64,000 bases of DNA from Variovorax sp. SG517 (GTDB lineage Bacteria > Pseudomonadota > Gammaproteobacteria > Burkholderiales > Burkholderiaceae_C). Positions 1-8,535 of this stretch are shown one piece after another; within the stretch, counting starts at the first letter, position 1; every line of letters begins with the position of its first letter. Position numbers and translations under genes: made by a program. The DNA lies in the NCBI RefSeq assembly GCF_013376045.1, contig NZ_JABMJG010000004.1, positions 248,001 to 312,000 on the forward strand. Direction: 5' to 3'. Under the pieces are notes generated by a model. It did no database searches. It saw nothing but the letters and a program-made list of their open reading frames with translations, and was not told where the DNA came from.

Positions 1-66
1 CTGTACGCGCACCTGGGCGGCGTGCCCGCGCTGAACGCTTATAGCTTCCTGTTCAGGAACGGATAA
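1..66 (+). CDS. C-terminal end of an unidentified protein (partial)
   Basis: An open frame runs from the window edge to a TAA at 64-66 and gives a 21-residue tail ending SFLFRNG. The tail is too short to assign a family. It is believable as a real gene end because its stop lies just before the repeat at 74-163, which separates it from the convergent pyk. Nothing more can be said without upstream sequence. Confidence 0.4.
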   Translation: MYAHLGGVPALNAYSFLFRNG

Positions 67-73
67 GTTCCAG

Positions 74-163
74 GAACACCGCGGAACCGGCTCTGCCGGG
101 CCGCAGGTGTTGCCCCCTGCAAGGGGGTTGGCGCAGCGACACGAAGTGCGCGAAGCCTGGGGG
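74..163 (-). repeat. 3'-end repeat, copy 1 (after pyk)
   Basis: This is one of eight related ~90-bp elements. On the minus strand it begins with CCCCCAGGC 5 nt after the pyk stop. It then carries three potential hairpins: GCGCACTTCGTGTCGCTGCGC, CCCCCTGCAAGGGGG, and an outer AACACC/GGTGTT stem enclosing CCGGC/GCCGG. It fills the gap between two convergent genes. Confidence 0.85.
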
Positions 164-168
164 TTTGC

Positions 169-1617
169 TTAACTTGCTCTGCAGATCTTCAGCATGTTGG
201 TGCCGCCGGGGGCACCCATCGGCTCGCCGCAGGTGATGGCGTAGACATCGCCGCTTTGCACGATGCCGCGCTTCTTCAGGTGGTTCTCGGCCTGCAGCAG
301 CGCGGTGTCGCGGTCGCTTTCCGAATCCATCAGCAGCGGGCGCACGTTGCGGTAGAGCGCCATCTTGCGCTGCGTGGCGAGGCGCGAGGTCAGCGCGTAC
401 ATGGGAATGTGCGCGCGGTGGCGGCTCATCCACAGCGGCGTGGAGCCCGACTCGGTGAGCGCCACGATGGCCTTGGCGCCCAGGTGGTGGGCGGTGAAGA
501 GCGCGCCCATGGCGATCGACTGGTCGATGCGGCTGTAGTTCTGGCCGCTGAAGTCGGCGTCGAGCTGCTTGTCCTCGGCGGCTTCGGCGGCCTCGCAGAT
601 GCGGCTCATCTCCTGGACGGTCTCGAGCGGGTAGCGGCCCGAGGCCGTTTCGGCCGAGAGCATCACGGCGTCGGTGCCGTCGAGCACGGCGTTGGCCACG
701 TCGCTCACCTCGGCGCGCGTGGGCACGGGGTTGGTGATCATCGACTCCATCATCTGGGTCGCGGTGATGACCACCTTGTCCATCTCGCGGGCCATGCGGA
801 TCATCTTCTTCTGCAGCGCGGGCACTGCCGCGTTGCCCACCTCGACCGCGAGGTCGCCGCGCGCGACCATGATGCCGTCGCTGGCACGCAGGATCTCTTC
901 GAGCTTCGGAATGGCCTCGGCGCGCTCGATCTTGGCGATCATGCCGGGCTTGTGGCCGTATTCGGCGGCGGCCACGTTGCACAGCTGGCGCGCCATTTCC
1001 ATGTCGGTGGCGTTCTTGGGGAAGCTCACGGCGACGTAGTCGGCCTGGAAGCTCATCGCGGTCTTGATGTCCTCCATGTCCTTGGCCGTCAGCGCGGGCG
1101 CGGTGAGGCCGCCGCCCTGCTTGTTGATGCCCTTGTTGTTCGAGAGCTCGCCGCCGAGCTTCACGGTGGTGTGCACGGCCTCGCCCTTGACGGCGTCCAC
1201 CGTCAGCACGATGAGGCCGTCGTTCAGCAGCAGCCTGTCGCCGGGCTTCACGTCGCGCGGCAGGTCCTTGTAGTCGAGGCCCACGGCATCGGCGTCGCCA
1301 AGCTCGGTGCGCGAGGCGTCGAGCACGAACTTGGCGCCGGCCTCTAGCCAGACCTTGCCCTGCGCGAACTTGCCCACGCGGATCTTCGGGCCCTGCAGGT
1401 CGGCCATGATGGCCACTTCGCGCCCGGCCTTGCGGGCGGCTTCGCGCACCATGGTGGCGCGATCGATGTGGTCCTGCGCCGTACCGTGGCTGAAGTTCAG
1501 CCGCACCACGCTGACCTTGGCCAGGATCATCTTTTCCAGCAGTTCGGGCGTGCTGGACGCCGGACCGAGGGTGGCAACGATCTTGGTGGCGTGGCGGGGA
1601 ATGCGGTCCGTGCTCAT
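169..1617 (-). CDS. pyk: Pyruvate kinase
   Basis: This 482-residue protein makes pyruvate and ATP from phosphoenolpyruvate and ADP in the cytoplasm, the last step of glycolysis. The start MSTDRIPRHATKIVATLGP is typical of the family. RLNFSHG (residues 39-45), AKIERAEA, the metal-binding MVARGDLAVE block and TATQMMESM are all present, and the length is normal. The ATG is preceded by a GGAG at suitable spacing. pgk lies 89 nt upstream on the same strand, so the two glycolytic genes may be co-expressed, although the gap can hold a separate promoter. The 3' end is followed by the repeat at 74-163. Confidence 0.97.
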   Translation of the reverse strand: MSTDRIPRHATKIVATLGPASSTPELLEKMILAKVSVVRLNFSHGTAQDHIDRATMVREAARKAGREVAIMADLQGPKIRVGKFAQGKVWLEAGAKFVLDASRTELGDADAVGLDYKDLPRDVKPGDRLLLNDGLIVLTVDAVKGEAVHTTVKLGGELSNNKGINKQGGGLTAPALTAKDMEDIKTAMSFQADYVAVSFPKNATDMEMARQLCNVAAAEYGHKPGMIAKIERAEAIPKLEEILRASDGIMVARGDLAVEVGNAAVPALQKKMIRMAREMDKVVITATQMMESMITNPVPTRAEVSDVANAVLDGTDAVMLSAETASGRYPLETVQEMSRICEAAEAAEDKQLDADFSGQNYSRIDQSIAMGALFTAHHLGAKAIVALTESGSTPLWMSRHRAHIPMYALTSRLATQRKMALYRNVRPLLMDSESDRDTALLQAENHLKKRGIVQSGDVYAITCGEPMGAPGGTNMLKICRAS

Positions 1618-1706
1618 GAGGGTAGTCTCCGTTTTGTATTCGCTACTGTATACACTTTGTGTGTCGAACGGAAGTCACCCATGGGTTTTCCCGCTTCGGG
1701 TTTCGC

Positions 1707-2900
1707 TCAGCCCGCGGCGCGCTTCGACAGGATCTCGAAGGCCGGCAGGGTCTTGCCTTCCAGCACTTCCAGGAAGGCGCCGCCGCCGGTCGAGATGTAG
1801 CCGACCTGCTTCTCGATGCCGTACTTGGCGATGGCCGCCAGCGTGTCGCCGCCGCCGGCGATCGAGAACGCGCTGCTCTCGGCGATGGCCTGCGCGATGG
1901 CCTTGGTGCCGCCCGCGAAGGCGTCGAACTCGAACACGCCCACCGGGCCGTTCCAGACGATGGTGCCGGCCTCGCGCAGCTGCGCGGCGAGCTGGGCCGC
2001 CGTCTTCGGGCCGATGTCGAGGATCAGGTCGTCGTCGGCCACGTCGCTCGCGTCCTTGACGGTGGCGGCCGCGTCGGCCGCGAAGGTCTTGGCCGTGACC
2101 ACGTCCACCGGAATGGGCACGTCGGCGCCGCGCGCGCGCATGGCGTCGATCACCGCCTTGGCCTGGTCGACCAGGTCGGGCTCGGCCAGCGACTTGCCGA
2201 TCTTCAGGCCCGCGGCCAGCATGAAGGTGTTGGCGATGCCGCCGCCCACGATGAGCTGGTCGACGTTGGCCGACAGGCTCTTCAGGATGGTCAGCTTGGT
2301 GCTCACCTTGGAACCCGCCACGATGGCCACCAGCGGCCGCTTCGGCTGCGCCAGCGCCTTGGTGATGGCGTCGATCTCGGCCGCCAGCAGCGGGCCGGCG
2401 GCGGCCACCTTGGCGAACTGCGCGATGCCGTAGGTGGTGGCCTCGGCGCGGTGCGCGGTGCCGAAGGCGTCGTTCACGTAGATCTCGGTGAGCGCGGCCA
2501 GCTTGCGGGCCAGGCCTTCGTCGTTCTTCTTCTCGCCCTTGTTGACGCGGCAGTTCTCGAGCAGCACGACCTGGCCGGGCTTCACGTCGACGCCGTCGAC
2601 CCAGTTGGAGACCAGGGGAACTTCACGGCCGAGCAGCTCGCCCAGGCGCTTGGCGACGGGCGCCAGCGAGTCCTCGGGCTTGAACTCGCCCTCCGTCGGG
2701 CGGCCCAGGTGCGAGGTGACCATCACGGCGGCGCCGGCGTCCAGCGCCAGCTTGATGCAGGGCACGGAGGCGCGGATGCGCGTGTCTTCGGTGATGTTGC
2801 CGGCGTCGTCCTGCGGCACGTTGAGGTCGGCACGGATGAAGACGCGCTGGCCGGCGGCCTTGCCCTGCGCGCAGAGGTCGGTGAATCGAATGACGTTCAT
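1707..2900 (-). CDS. pgk: Phosphoglycerate kinase
   Basis: This 397-residue enzyme makes ATP from 1,3-bisphosphoglycerate. The chosen ATG gives MNVIRFTDL, the usual family N-terminus; the frame stays open for another 30 codons upstream but those encode no family sequence. [17 protein letters not shown], the substrate-binding GGGIANTF region and the nucleotide-binding STGGGAFLE motif near the C-terminus are visible. It lies upstream of pyk on the same strand. The LysR gene downstream of its start ends at 3000, leaving about 100 nt for a promoter. Confidence 0.97.
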   Translation of the reverse strand: MNVIRFTDLCAQGKAAGQRVFIRADLNVPQDDAGNITEDTRIRASVPCIKLALDAGAAVMVTSHLGRPTEGEFKPEDSLAPVAKRLGELLGREVPLVSNWVDGVDVKPGQVVLLENCRVNKGEKKNDEGLARKLAALTEIYVNDAFGTAHRAEATTYGIAQFAKVAAAGPLLAAEIDAITKALAQPKRPLVAIVAGSKVSTKLTILKSLSANVDQLIVGGGIANTFMLAAGLKIGKSLAEPDLVDQAKAVIDAMRARGADVPIPVDVVTAKTFAADAAATVKDASDVADDDLILDIGPKTAAQLAAQLREAGTIVWNGPVGVFEFDAFAGGTKAIAQAIAESSAFSIAGGGDTLAAIAKYGIEKQVGYISTGGGAFLEVLEGKTLPAFEILSKRAAG

Positions 2901-2999
2901 TGGAGAAACCTGGAGAAAATTGGAAGACGGGGGATCGGCTGCATTGTAGTTTTGGCCCCATCGCCGCTCTATGCGCCTCTTGCCGCGCACCGATGCTTT

Positions 3000-3908
3000 T
3001 CAGCCCTTTTGCTGCTGCTCGCGCGCAAAGCCTTCCAGCACCTCGACGAAGCTCGCCGCCGCCGGCGACAGCGAGCGCCGCGCCGCGCTGTAGACGCACA
3101 CCTCGCGATGGAAGTCGGGCGACTCCAGCCGCACCATCTGCAGGCCGTGTGCGCGCACCAGCGGCGCCGAATACGTGGGGCACACGGTCAGCCCCAGCCC
3201 CGAGGCCACCATGCCCAGCGCGGTGGTCATGTACGACACCTCCTGCGTGCCGGAGCGCAGCATGTACTCGCGCTCGGCGGGCGCCAGCTCGGGCAGCACG
3301 CGCTGGCGGAAGTCGCGCGTGGGCGCGATGAAGGTGTAGGGGCCGAGCTCGTGCCAGCGCACCTTGCGGCGATTGGCGAAGGCGTGGCCCGGCGGGCAGA
3401 TCAGCCAGTGCCGGTCGCGCAGCAGCGTGCGGCGCTCGATGGCGTCGTCGACCGGCACGTCCTGACCCACGGCCAGTTCCACGTCGCCCGCCGTCACGCC
3501 CGCGAGCAGGTGCTCGGGCAGGGTGTCGGCCAGGCGCACGTCGACGTCGGGGTACTGCTCGCGGTAGAGGGCGATCACGCGCGGCATCAGGGTGCAGGCC
3601 ATGAGCTGCGGCGCGGCAAGCCGTAGCAAGCCTTTCTTCTTGTCACGCAAATCCGTGACGCCCGCCACCGCGCCGGCCAGGTCGCCCAGCAGCCGGTGCA
3701 CAGAAGGCAGGAACTCGCGCCCCGCCTCCGACAGCTGCACGCGGCGCGTGTTGCGGTCGAGCAGCTGCACGCCCATCTCGCGCTCCAGCTCGCGCACCAG
3801 CACGCTGAGTGCCGACTGCGTGAGGTGCAGCTGCTGCGCCGCGGCGGTGAAGCTGCCGGTTTCGGCCACGGCGGCGAAGGCCCGCAGCTGGCGCAGGGTG
3901 AGGTTCAT
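3000..3908 (-). CDS. LysR-family transcriptional regulator
   Basis: This is a 302-residue LysR protein with an N-terminal winged helix (MNLTLRQLRAFAAVAETGSF, residues 1 to about 60, including the LTQSALS recognition helix) and a C-terminal co-inducer domain. I start it at the ATG at 3908 because the 31 codons upstream are not LysR-like. It diverges from the six-gene operon starting at 4000. With the usual LysR architecture it probably controls that operon and itself through the 91-nt shared promoter region. The effector is unknown and is probably a substrate or intermediate of the operon. Confidence 0.9.
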   Translation of the reverse strand: MNLTLRQLRAFAAVAETGSFTAAAQQLHLTQSALSVLVRELEREMGVQLLDRNTRRVQLSEAGREFLPSVHRLLGDLAGAVAGVTDLRDKKKGLLRLAAPQLMACTLMPRVIALYREQYPDVDVRLADTLPEHLLAGVTAGDVELAVGQDVPVDDAIERRTLLRDRHWLICPPGHAFANRRKVRWHELGPYTFIAPTRDFRQRVLPELAPAEREYMLRSGTQEVSYMTTALGMVASGLGLTVCPTYSAPLVRAHGLQMVRLESPDFHREVCVYSAARRSLSPAAASFVEVLEGFAREQQQKG

Positions 3909-3920
3909 ATATACGGTTAT

Positions 3921-3936
3921 TTCATCAATCGATGAA
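3921..3936. promoter_or_regulatory. Candidate LysR operator in the divergent promoter
   Basis: TTCATC-AATC-GATGAA is a perfect inverted repeat in an AT-rich patch midway between the LysR start (3908) and the VOC start (4000). Size and position fit a LysR-type binding site. The assignment is inferred from position only. Confidence 0.5.
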
Positions 3937-3999
3937 TTAATTTCGATTGCATCATAAGACGCGGCATCGCCCAATACCGGCTCACCGGAGACACGAGCC

Positions 4000-4539
4000 A
4001 TGCCGACCCCACCACCGCCCGTGCGCGGGCTGCACCACTTCGCCTGGCGCTGCCGCGACAGCGAGGAAACCCGCCGCTTCTACGAAGACCTGCTCGGCCT
4101 GCCGCTGGCCCACGTCATCAAGAGCGACCACGTGCCGAGCACCGGCGAGTACTGCCCCTACGTCCACATCTTCTTCCAGATGCGCGACGGCTCTTACATC
4201 GCCTTCTTCGACCTCGGCGACGACATCGCCGCGCTGCCCTCGCCCAACACGCCCTCGTGGGTAAACCACATCGCGCTGCGCGTCGATTCGGTGGCCGACC
4301 TGCTGGCCGCCAAGGCGCGGCTCGAAGGCGCGGGCGTCGAGGTGCTGGGCGTGACCGACCACCACATCATCGAATCGATCTACTTCTTCGACCCCAACGG
4401 CATTCGCGTGGAGCTGACCACGCCGACCGTGCCGCAATCGGAGATGGACGCGCACGCGCTGCGCGCCCGGGCAGATCTCGACGCGTGGACCGCGCGCAAG
4501 GCCGGTCTGCGTGCGGCAAGGGGCGCGTCGAATGCCTGA
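4000..4539 (+). CDS. VOC-family (glyoxalase/extradiol dioxygenase-like) protein
   Basis: This 179-residue protein is built from two beta-alpha-beta-beta-beta modules. Likely metal ligands are visible in GLHHFAW (N-terminal), VNHIALRVD (middle) and GIRVELTTPT (C-terminal). The family includes ring-cleaving dioxygenases, isomerases and lyases, so the reaction cannot be fixed from sequence. It is the first gene of an operon that also encodes a flavin hydroxylase and two hydrolases, which suggests a step in breakdown of an aromatic or cyclic compound. The ATG is preceded by GGAGA. Its stop overlaps the next start by 8 nt. Confidence 0.88.
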   Translation: MPTPPPPVRGLHHFAWRCRDSEETRRFYEDLLGLPLAHVIKSDHVPSTGEYCPYVHIFFQMRDGSYIAFFDLGDDIAALPSPNTPSWVNHIALRVDSVADLLAAKARLEGAGVEVLGVTDHHIIESIYFFDPNGIRVELTTPTVPQSEMDAHALRARADLDAWTARKAGLRAARGASNA

Positions 4540-5653
4540 GCTGCAACTCGCCGTCATCGACGTGAAGCCCGGCGCGGCCATGGAGAGCCAGTCGGGCCTG
4601 CAGCTGCTGCGCCCGCGCATCTACGGCGCCTACCGCTCGCCGCAGGGCCCGAAGAAGATCGCCGCCATCGTGATGCACCCCACGAGCAACTTCATGGGCC
4701 ACTACCTGATCGGCCCGCTGGCCGAGCGCGGCATCTGCTGCATGGGCCTGAACTCGCGCTTCGTGGGCAACGACACGGTGCTGCTGATGGAGCGCGCCAT
4801 CCAGGACCTGGGCGCCGGCGTGCAGTACCTGCGCTCGGCCGGCTACGAGAAGGTGTTCCTCGTCGGCAACTCCGGCGGCGCCGCGCTCGCGGCCTTCTAC
4901 CAGGCACAGGCCGAGAAGCTCACCGCCACGCACCTGCCCGACGGCGACCCCACGCACCTGCACCCCGACGACCTGCCGCCCGTGGACGGCATCGCCCTGT
5001 GCGCCGCGCACCTGGGCCGCACCCGGCTGATGCGCGACTGGATCGACCCCTCGGTCACCGACGAGCACGACCCGCTCTCGGTCGACCCCGAGCTCGACAT
5101 GTACGACGCGCGCCACCGCGTGCCCTACGACCGCGACTTCCTCGCGCGCTTCAGCGCCGCGCAGAAGGCGCGGCTCGATCGCATCGAGCAGTGGTGCATC
5201 GACCGCCTCGCATTGCTGCGCGGCACGCCCGGCGCGCCGCGCGACCAGACCTTCATCGTCTACCGCACGCACGCCGATCCGCGCTGCGTGGACCTCTCGC
5301 TCGACCCCAACGATCGCCTGCCCGGCAGCGTCTGGGGCGACGCGCGGCAGGTGAACTACTCGGCCAACGCGATGGGGCGCACCACCTCGCTCACGGCCTT
5401 CCTCTCGCAGTGGTCGTCGCGCTCGCAGGCCGACGGTCCAACCAACCTCGCGCGCACCACGGTGCCGAAGCTGCTGCTGACCTACACGGGCGACCAGTCG
5501 ACCTTCCCGAGCACGCGCGATGCGTGGATGACGGCGGGCGGATCGCGCATCCGCAACGTCGACATCGCCGGCGGCAACCACTACCTCGCAGGGCAGCCGG
5601 AGCTGATCCCGAAGGCGGCGGACGCCATCGCCGAGTTCGCGCACGCGCTGTAG
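4532..5653 (+). CDS. Alpha/beta-hydrolase-fold protein
   Basis: This 373-residue protein has a central nucleophile elbow GNSGG with Ser114 and an early strand IAAIVMHPTSNFMGHYL, as in alpha/beta hydrolases. The C-terminal GGNHYLAGQ segment probably supplies the catalytic His. I start at 4532, inside the end of the VOC gene (ATGCCTGA overlap), because this implies translational coupling and the preceding codons encode nothing typical. In an operon with a flavin hydroxylase and an MBL hydrolase it may cleave a C-C or ester bond of a ring-fission product; this role is inferred. Confidence 0.85.
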   Translation: MPELQLAVIDVKPGAAMESQSGLQLLRPRIYGAYRSPQGPKKIAAIVMHPTSNFMGHYLIGPLAERGICCMGLNSRFVGNDTVLLMERAIQDLGAGVQYLRSAGYEKVFLVGNSGGAALAAFYQAQAEKLTATHLPDGDPTHLHPDDLPPVDGIALCAAHLGRTRLMRDWIDPSVTDEHDPLSVDPELDMYDARHRVPYDRDFLARFSAAQKARLDRIEQWCIDRLALLRGTPGAPRDQTFIVYRTHADPRCVDLSLDPNDRLPGSVWGDARQVNYSANAMGRTTSLTAFLSQWSSRSQADGPTNLARTTVPKLLLTYTGDQSTFPSTRDAWMTAGGSRIRNVDIAGGNHYLAGQPELIPKAADAIAEFAHAL

Positions 5654-5666
5654 CCGCAGAGCCCCC

Positions 5667-7319
5667 ATGGAAAACTTCGCTTTCGCACCGGCCTACGAGC
5701 TGCCGGCCTGGCCCTTCACGCCGCCGCCCGAGCTCGGCAGCACGAAGCCCGTGCGGCATCCGATCGTGATCGTCGGCGCCGGCCCCTCGGGCCTCACGCT
5801 GGCCTGCGACCTCGCGCAACGCGGTGTGCGCGCCGTGCTGCTGGACGAGGACGACACCGTCGGCGTGCGCGGCGCATCGTCGCGCGGCATCTGCTACGCG
5901 CAGAAGAGCCTGGAGATCTTCGAGCGCCTGGGCATCTACGAGCGCATCGCGGCCAAGGGCATCACCTGGTCGTTCGGGCGCACCTTCTCGGGCGAGCAGG
6001 AGGTCTACAACTTCAACCTGCAGGCCAACAGCGTCTCGCGGCAGCCACCCTTCATCAACCTGCAGCAGTTCTACGTCGAGTGGTTCCTGGTCGACCGCAT
6101 CGTCGAGCTGGGGCTGACCGACCTTCGTTGGAAGAACCGCGTCACGCGTGTGGAGCAGCTCGCCGACGGCGTGCGTCTGGAAGTCGAGACCCCCGCCGGC
6201 AGCTACACCATCGAGGCCGACCGGCTCATCGACGCCACCGGCGCCAACAGCGCCATCCGCACGCAGATGGGCATCGACGCGCACTCCTCGCGCAGCACCG
6301 ACCGCTGGTGCATCAGCGACGTGCGCTTCAGGAAGCCGCTGCCCACCGAGCGCTGGACCTGGGTGGACGCGCCCTTCAACGAAGGCCGCGGCGTGTGGCA
6401 GCACCTGATGGCCGACGGCGTGTGGCGCATCGACTACCAGATGCCCGAGGACTGCGACACCGCCTACATCAGCAAGCCCGAAGTGGCCGGCGCGCGGCTG
6501 CGCGAGCAGCTGGGGCCGGACGTGGAGTTCGAGTTCGTCTGGATCGGCCCCTACGGCTACCGCGACCACCTGCTCGACAGCTTCCGCCACGGCCGCGTGT
6601 TCTTCATCGGCGACGCGGCGCACGTGGTGAGCCCCTTCGGCGCGCGCGGCGGCAACAGCGGCATCCAGGACGCGGCCAACCTCGGCTGGAAGCTCGCGCT
6701 CGTCGCGCAGGGCAAGGCCGGCGACGCGCTGCTCGACAGCTACGACGCCGAGCGCCAGCCCGCCGCGAAGCAGAACCTGCAGGTGACCAGCCGATCGGCA
6801 CGCTTCCTCGCGCCGCGCTCGCCCGCCGAGCACACGCTGCGCCGCGCGGTGGTGGCGCTGGCGGCGCGCTACCCCTTCGCGCGGGCGCTCGTCAACACCG
6901 GTCGCATGTCGGTGGCCAACGACTATCCGCCCGCGCCGCTGCTGCCCGAGGGCGCGCGCTCGGTACAGAACCTGCCGCTGCGCCTGGCCGATGGCCGCGA
7001 GACGACGCTGATGCAGATGCTTGCCGAAGGCACCGAGTGCATCGGCCTGTGGTTCGCGCCGACACGCGAGCAGGCGAGAGCGGCGCTCGATGCCATCGCG
7101 TCGCTGCCGTTGCGCCTGCTGGCCGTGGGCGGCGACAGCGGCCTGCCCACGCTGCAGGCCGACGAAAAGCTCGCGAGCCATCTCGGCGCAGGCGACGCAG
7201 GCAGCTTCGTCCTCGTGCGCCCCGACGCCTACCGTGCCGCCGTGCTGCCCAACGCCACGCCCGAAACCATCGCGTCCGCCGTGCGCACCGCGCTGGCCTC
7301 CAACGAGTGCAACCCATGA
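5667..7319 (+). CDS. FAD-dependent class A aromatic hydroxylase-like monooxygenase
   Basis: This 550-residue protein has an N-terminal FAD-binding VGAGPSG motif (residues 36-42) and the second FAD motif GDAAHVVSPFGARGGN at about 315-330. These are typical of NAD(P)H-dependent hydroxylases of the PheA/MhpA type. A C-terminal thioredoxin-like segment follows, as in larger family members. It probably adds a hydroxyl to a phenolic or heterocyclic ring before cleavage. It follows the hydrolase gene by 13 nt and overlaps the DUF2783 gene by ATGA. Confidence 0.92.
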   Translation: MENFAFAPAYELPAWPFTPPPELGSTKPVRHPIVIVGAGPSGLTLACDLAQRGVRAVLLDEDDTVGVRGASSRGICYAQKSLEIFERLGIYERIAAKGITWSFGRTFSGEQEVYNFNLQANSVSRQPPFINLQQFYVEWFLVDRIVELGLTDLRWKNRVTRVEQLADGVRLEVETPAGSYTIEADRLIDATGANSAIRTQMGIDAHSSRSTDRWCISDVRFRKPLPTERWTWVDAPFNEGRGVWQHLMADGVWRIDYQMPEDCDTAYISKPEVAGARLREQLGPDVEFEFVWIGPYGYRDHLLDSFRHGRVFFIGDAAHVVSPFGARGGNSGIQDAANLGWKLALVAQGKAGDALLDSYDAERQPAAKQNLQVTSRSARFLAPRSPAEHTLRRAVVALAARYPFARALVNTGRMSVANDYPPAPLLPEGARSVQNLPLRLADGRETTLMQMLAEGTECIGLWFAPTREQARAALDAIASLPLRLLAVGGDSGLPTLQADEKLASHLGAGDAGSFVLVRPDAYRAAVLPNATPETIASAVRTALASNECNP

Positions 7320-7528
7320 TCACCGAGCCCCGCATCCCCGATCCCGACGGCTTCTACGCCGCGCTGCTCGCCGCCCACGAAGGCCGCAGCGAGGCGCAGA
7401 GCGCCGACCTCAACGCGCGCCTCGTGCTGTTGCTGGCCAACCAGTGCGCCGACCAGGACGTGCTGCTTGCCTGCATCCGCGCGGCGGCCGAAGAAGAACC
7501 CACGACGACGGAGCACGACACCCCATGA
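7316..7528 (+). CDS. DUF2783-family small protein
   Basis: This 70-residue acidic protein starts MITEPRIPDPDGFYAALL and contains LNARLVLLLANQ, matching what I know of DUF2783. It is coupled on both sides: its ATG overlaps the hydroxylase stop (ATGA) and its own stop overlaps the MBL start (ATGA). No signal peptide, membrane segment or metal motif is visible. Function is unknown; the tight coupling suggests a subunit or stability factor for the hydroxylase or the MBL protein. Confidence 0.82.
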   Translation: MITEPRIPDPDGFYAALLAAHEGRSEAQSADLNARLVLLLANQCADQDVLLACIRAAAEEEPTTTEHDTP

Positions 7529-8487
7529 CCACGAGCGTTTCCTTCGCATCCGCCTCCGACACCCGCGAGCAGAAGCCCCGCCTGCAGGAGCTCGGCCCCG
7601 GCGCCTACGGCTACATCAGCGACTTCGATCCCAATTGCGGCTTCGTCGTCGGCGACGAGCACGTGGTGCTGATCGACACCCGCCCCACGCCGCGCATGGC
7701 GCGCGACTTCCTGGCCGCCATCCGCACGGTGACCGACAAGCCGATCCGCACCATCGTGCTCACGCACTACCACGCGGTGCGGGTGATGGGCGCCAGCGCC
7801 TTCGCCGAGGTGCGCGACATCGTCGCCAGCAGCGGCACGCTCTACTGGATCCGCACGCGCGGCCAGGCCGACTTCGACTCGGAGGTCGGCCGCTTTCCGC
7901 GACTGTTCGCTGGCGTCGAGGAGATACCGGGCCTGACCATGCCCACGAAGGTCTTCGACCGCGAGATGACGCTGCCGCTGGGCGGCAGCCGCGAGCTGCG
8001 ACTGATGTCGCTGGGCCGCGGCCATTCGGGCGGCGACGCGGTCGCATGGCTGCCCGACTGCGGCGTGCTGTTCTCGGGCGACGTGGTCGAGAACCGATGC
8101 GGCGTGTACGCGGGCGACGCCTACATCGGCGACTGGGCCGGCACGCTCGAGGCGGTGGCCGCGCTGAAGCCGCGCGTGCTGGTGCCCGGCCGCGGCGCGG
8201 TGCTGCAGGACGAGGCCGCCTGCGCCGAGGCCATCGGCCTCACCAAGGCATTTCTCTCGACGCTGCTGGAGAGCGTGAAGGCCGGCATCGCGGCCGGCGA
8301 AACCCTCAAGGGCTGCTTCGCGCGCGCCGAGGCGGCAATGACCCCGCGCTTCGGCGACTGGCCCGTGTTCCAGCACGTGCTGCCCTTCGACGTCTCGCGC
8401 GCCTACGACGAGCTGCGCGGCATCGAGCACCCGGTGGTGTGGACCGCCGATCGCGACCGCGAGCTGTGGCAGACCTTACGCGGCTAG
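7525..8487 (+). CDS. MBL-fold hydrolase with non-canonical metal motif
   Basis: This 320-residue protein has the metallo-beta-lactamase fold: IDTRPTPRMAR strand, THYHAVRVMG loop, GRGHSGGDAVAW and LFSGDVVE. The classical HxHxDH is replaced by H81-Y-H83-A-V-R86, so the Asp and third His of the second metal site are missing. Downstream His (GRGHSGG) and Asp (SGDVVE) remain, so one metal site may survive. From memory, related Burkholderiales proteins share this variant, so it may be a subfamily trait. It is the fifth gene of the catabolic operon; a lactonase or thioester hydrolase role is possible but unproven. Confidence 0.88.
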   Translation: MTTSVSFASASDTREQKPRLQELGPGAYGYISDFDPNCGFVVGDEHVVLIDTRPTPRMARDFLAAIRTVTDKPIRTIVLTHYHAVRVMGASAFAEVRDIVASSGTLYWIRTRGQADFDSEVGRFPRLFAGVEEIPGLTMPTKVFDREMTLPLGGSRELRLMSLGRGHSGGDAVAWLPDCGVLFSGDVVENRCGVYAGDAYIGDWAGTLEAVAALKPRVLVPGRGAVLQDEAACAEAIGLTKAFLSTLLESVKAGIAAGETLKGCFARAEAAMTPRFGDWPVFQHVLPFDVSRAYDELRGIEHPVVWTADRDRELWQTLRG

Positions 8488-8535
8488 CAGGCGAGCCCGA
8501 CCGATTTCAAGAACGAGCAACGGAGACAAGAGACG

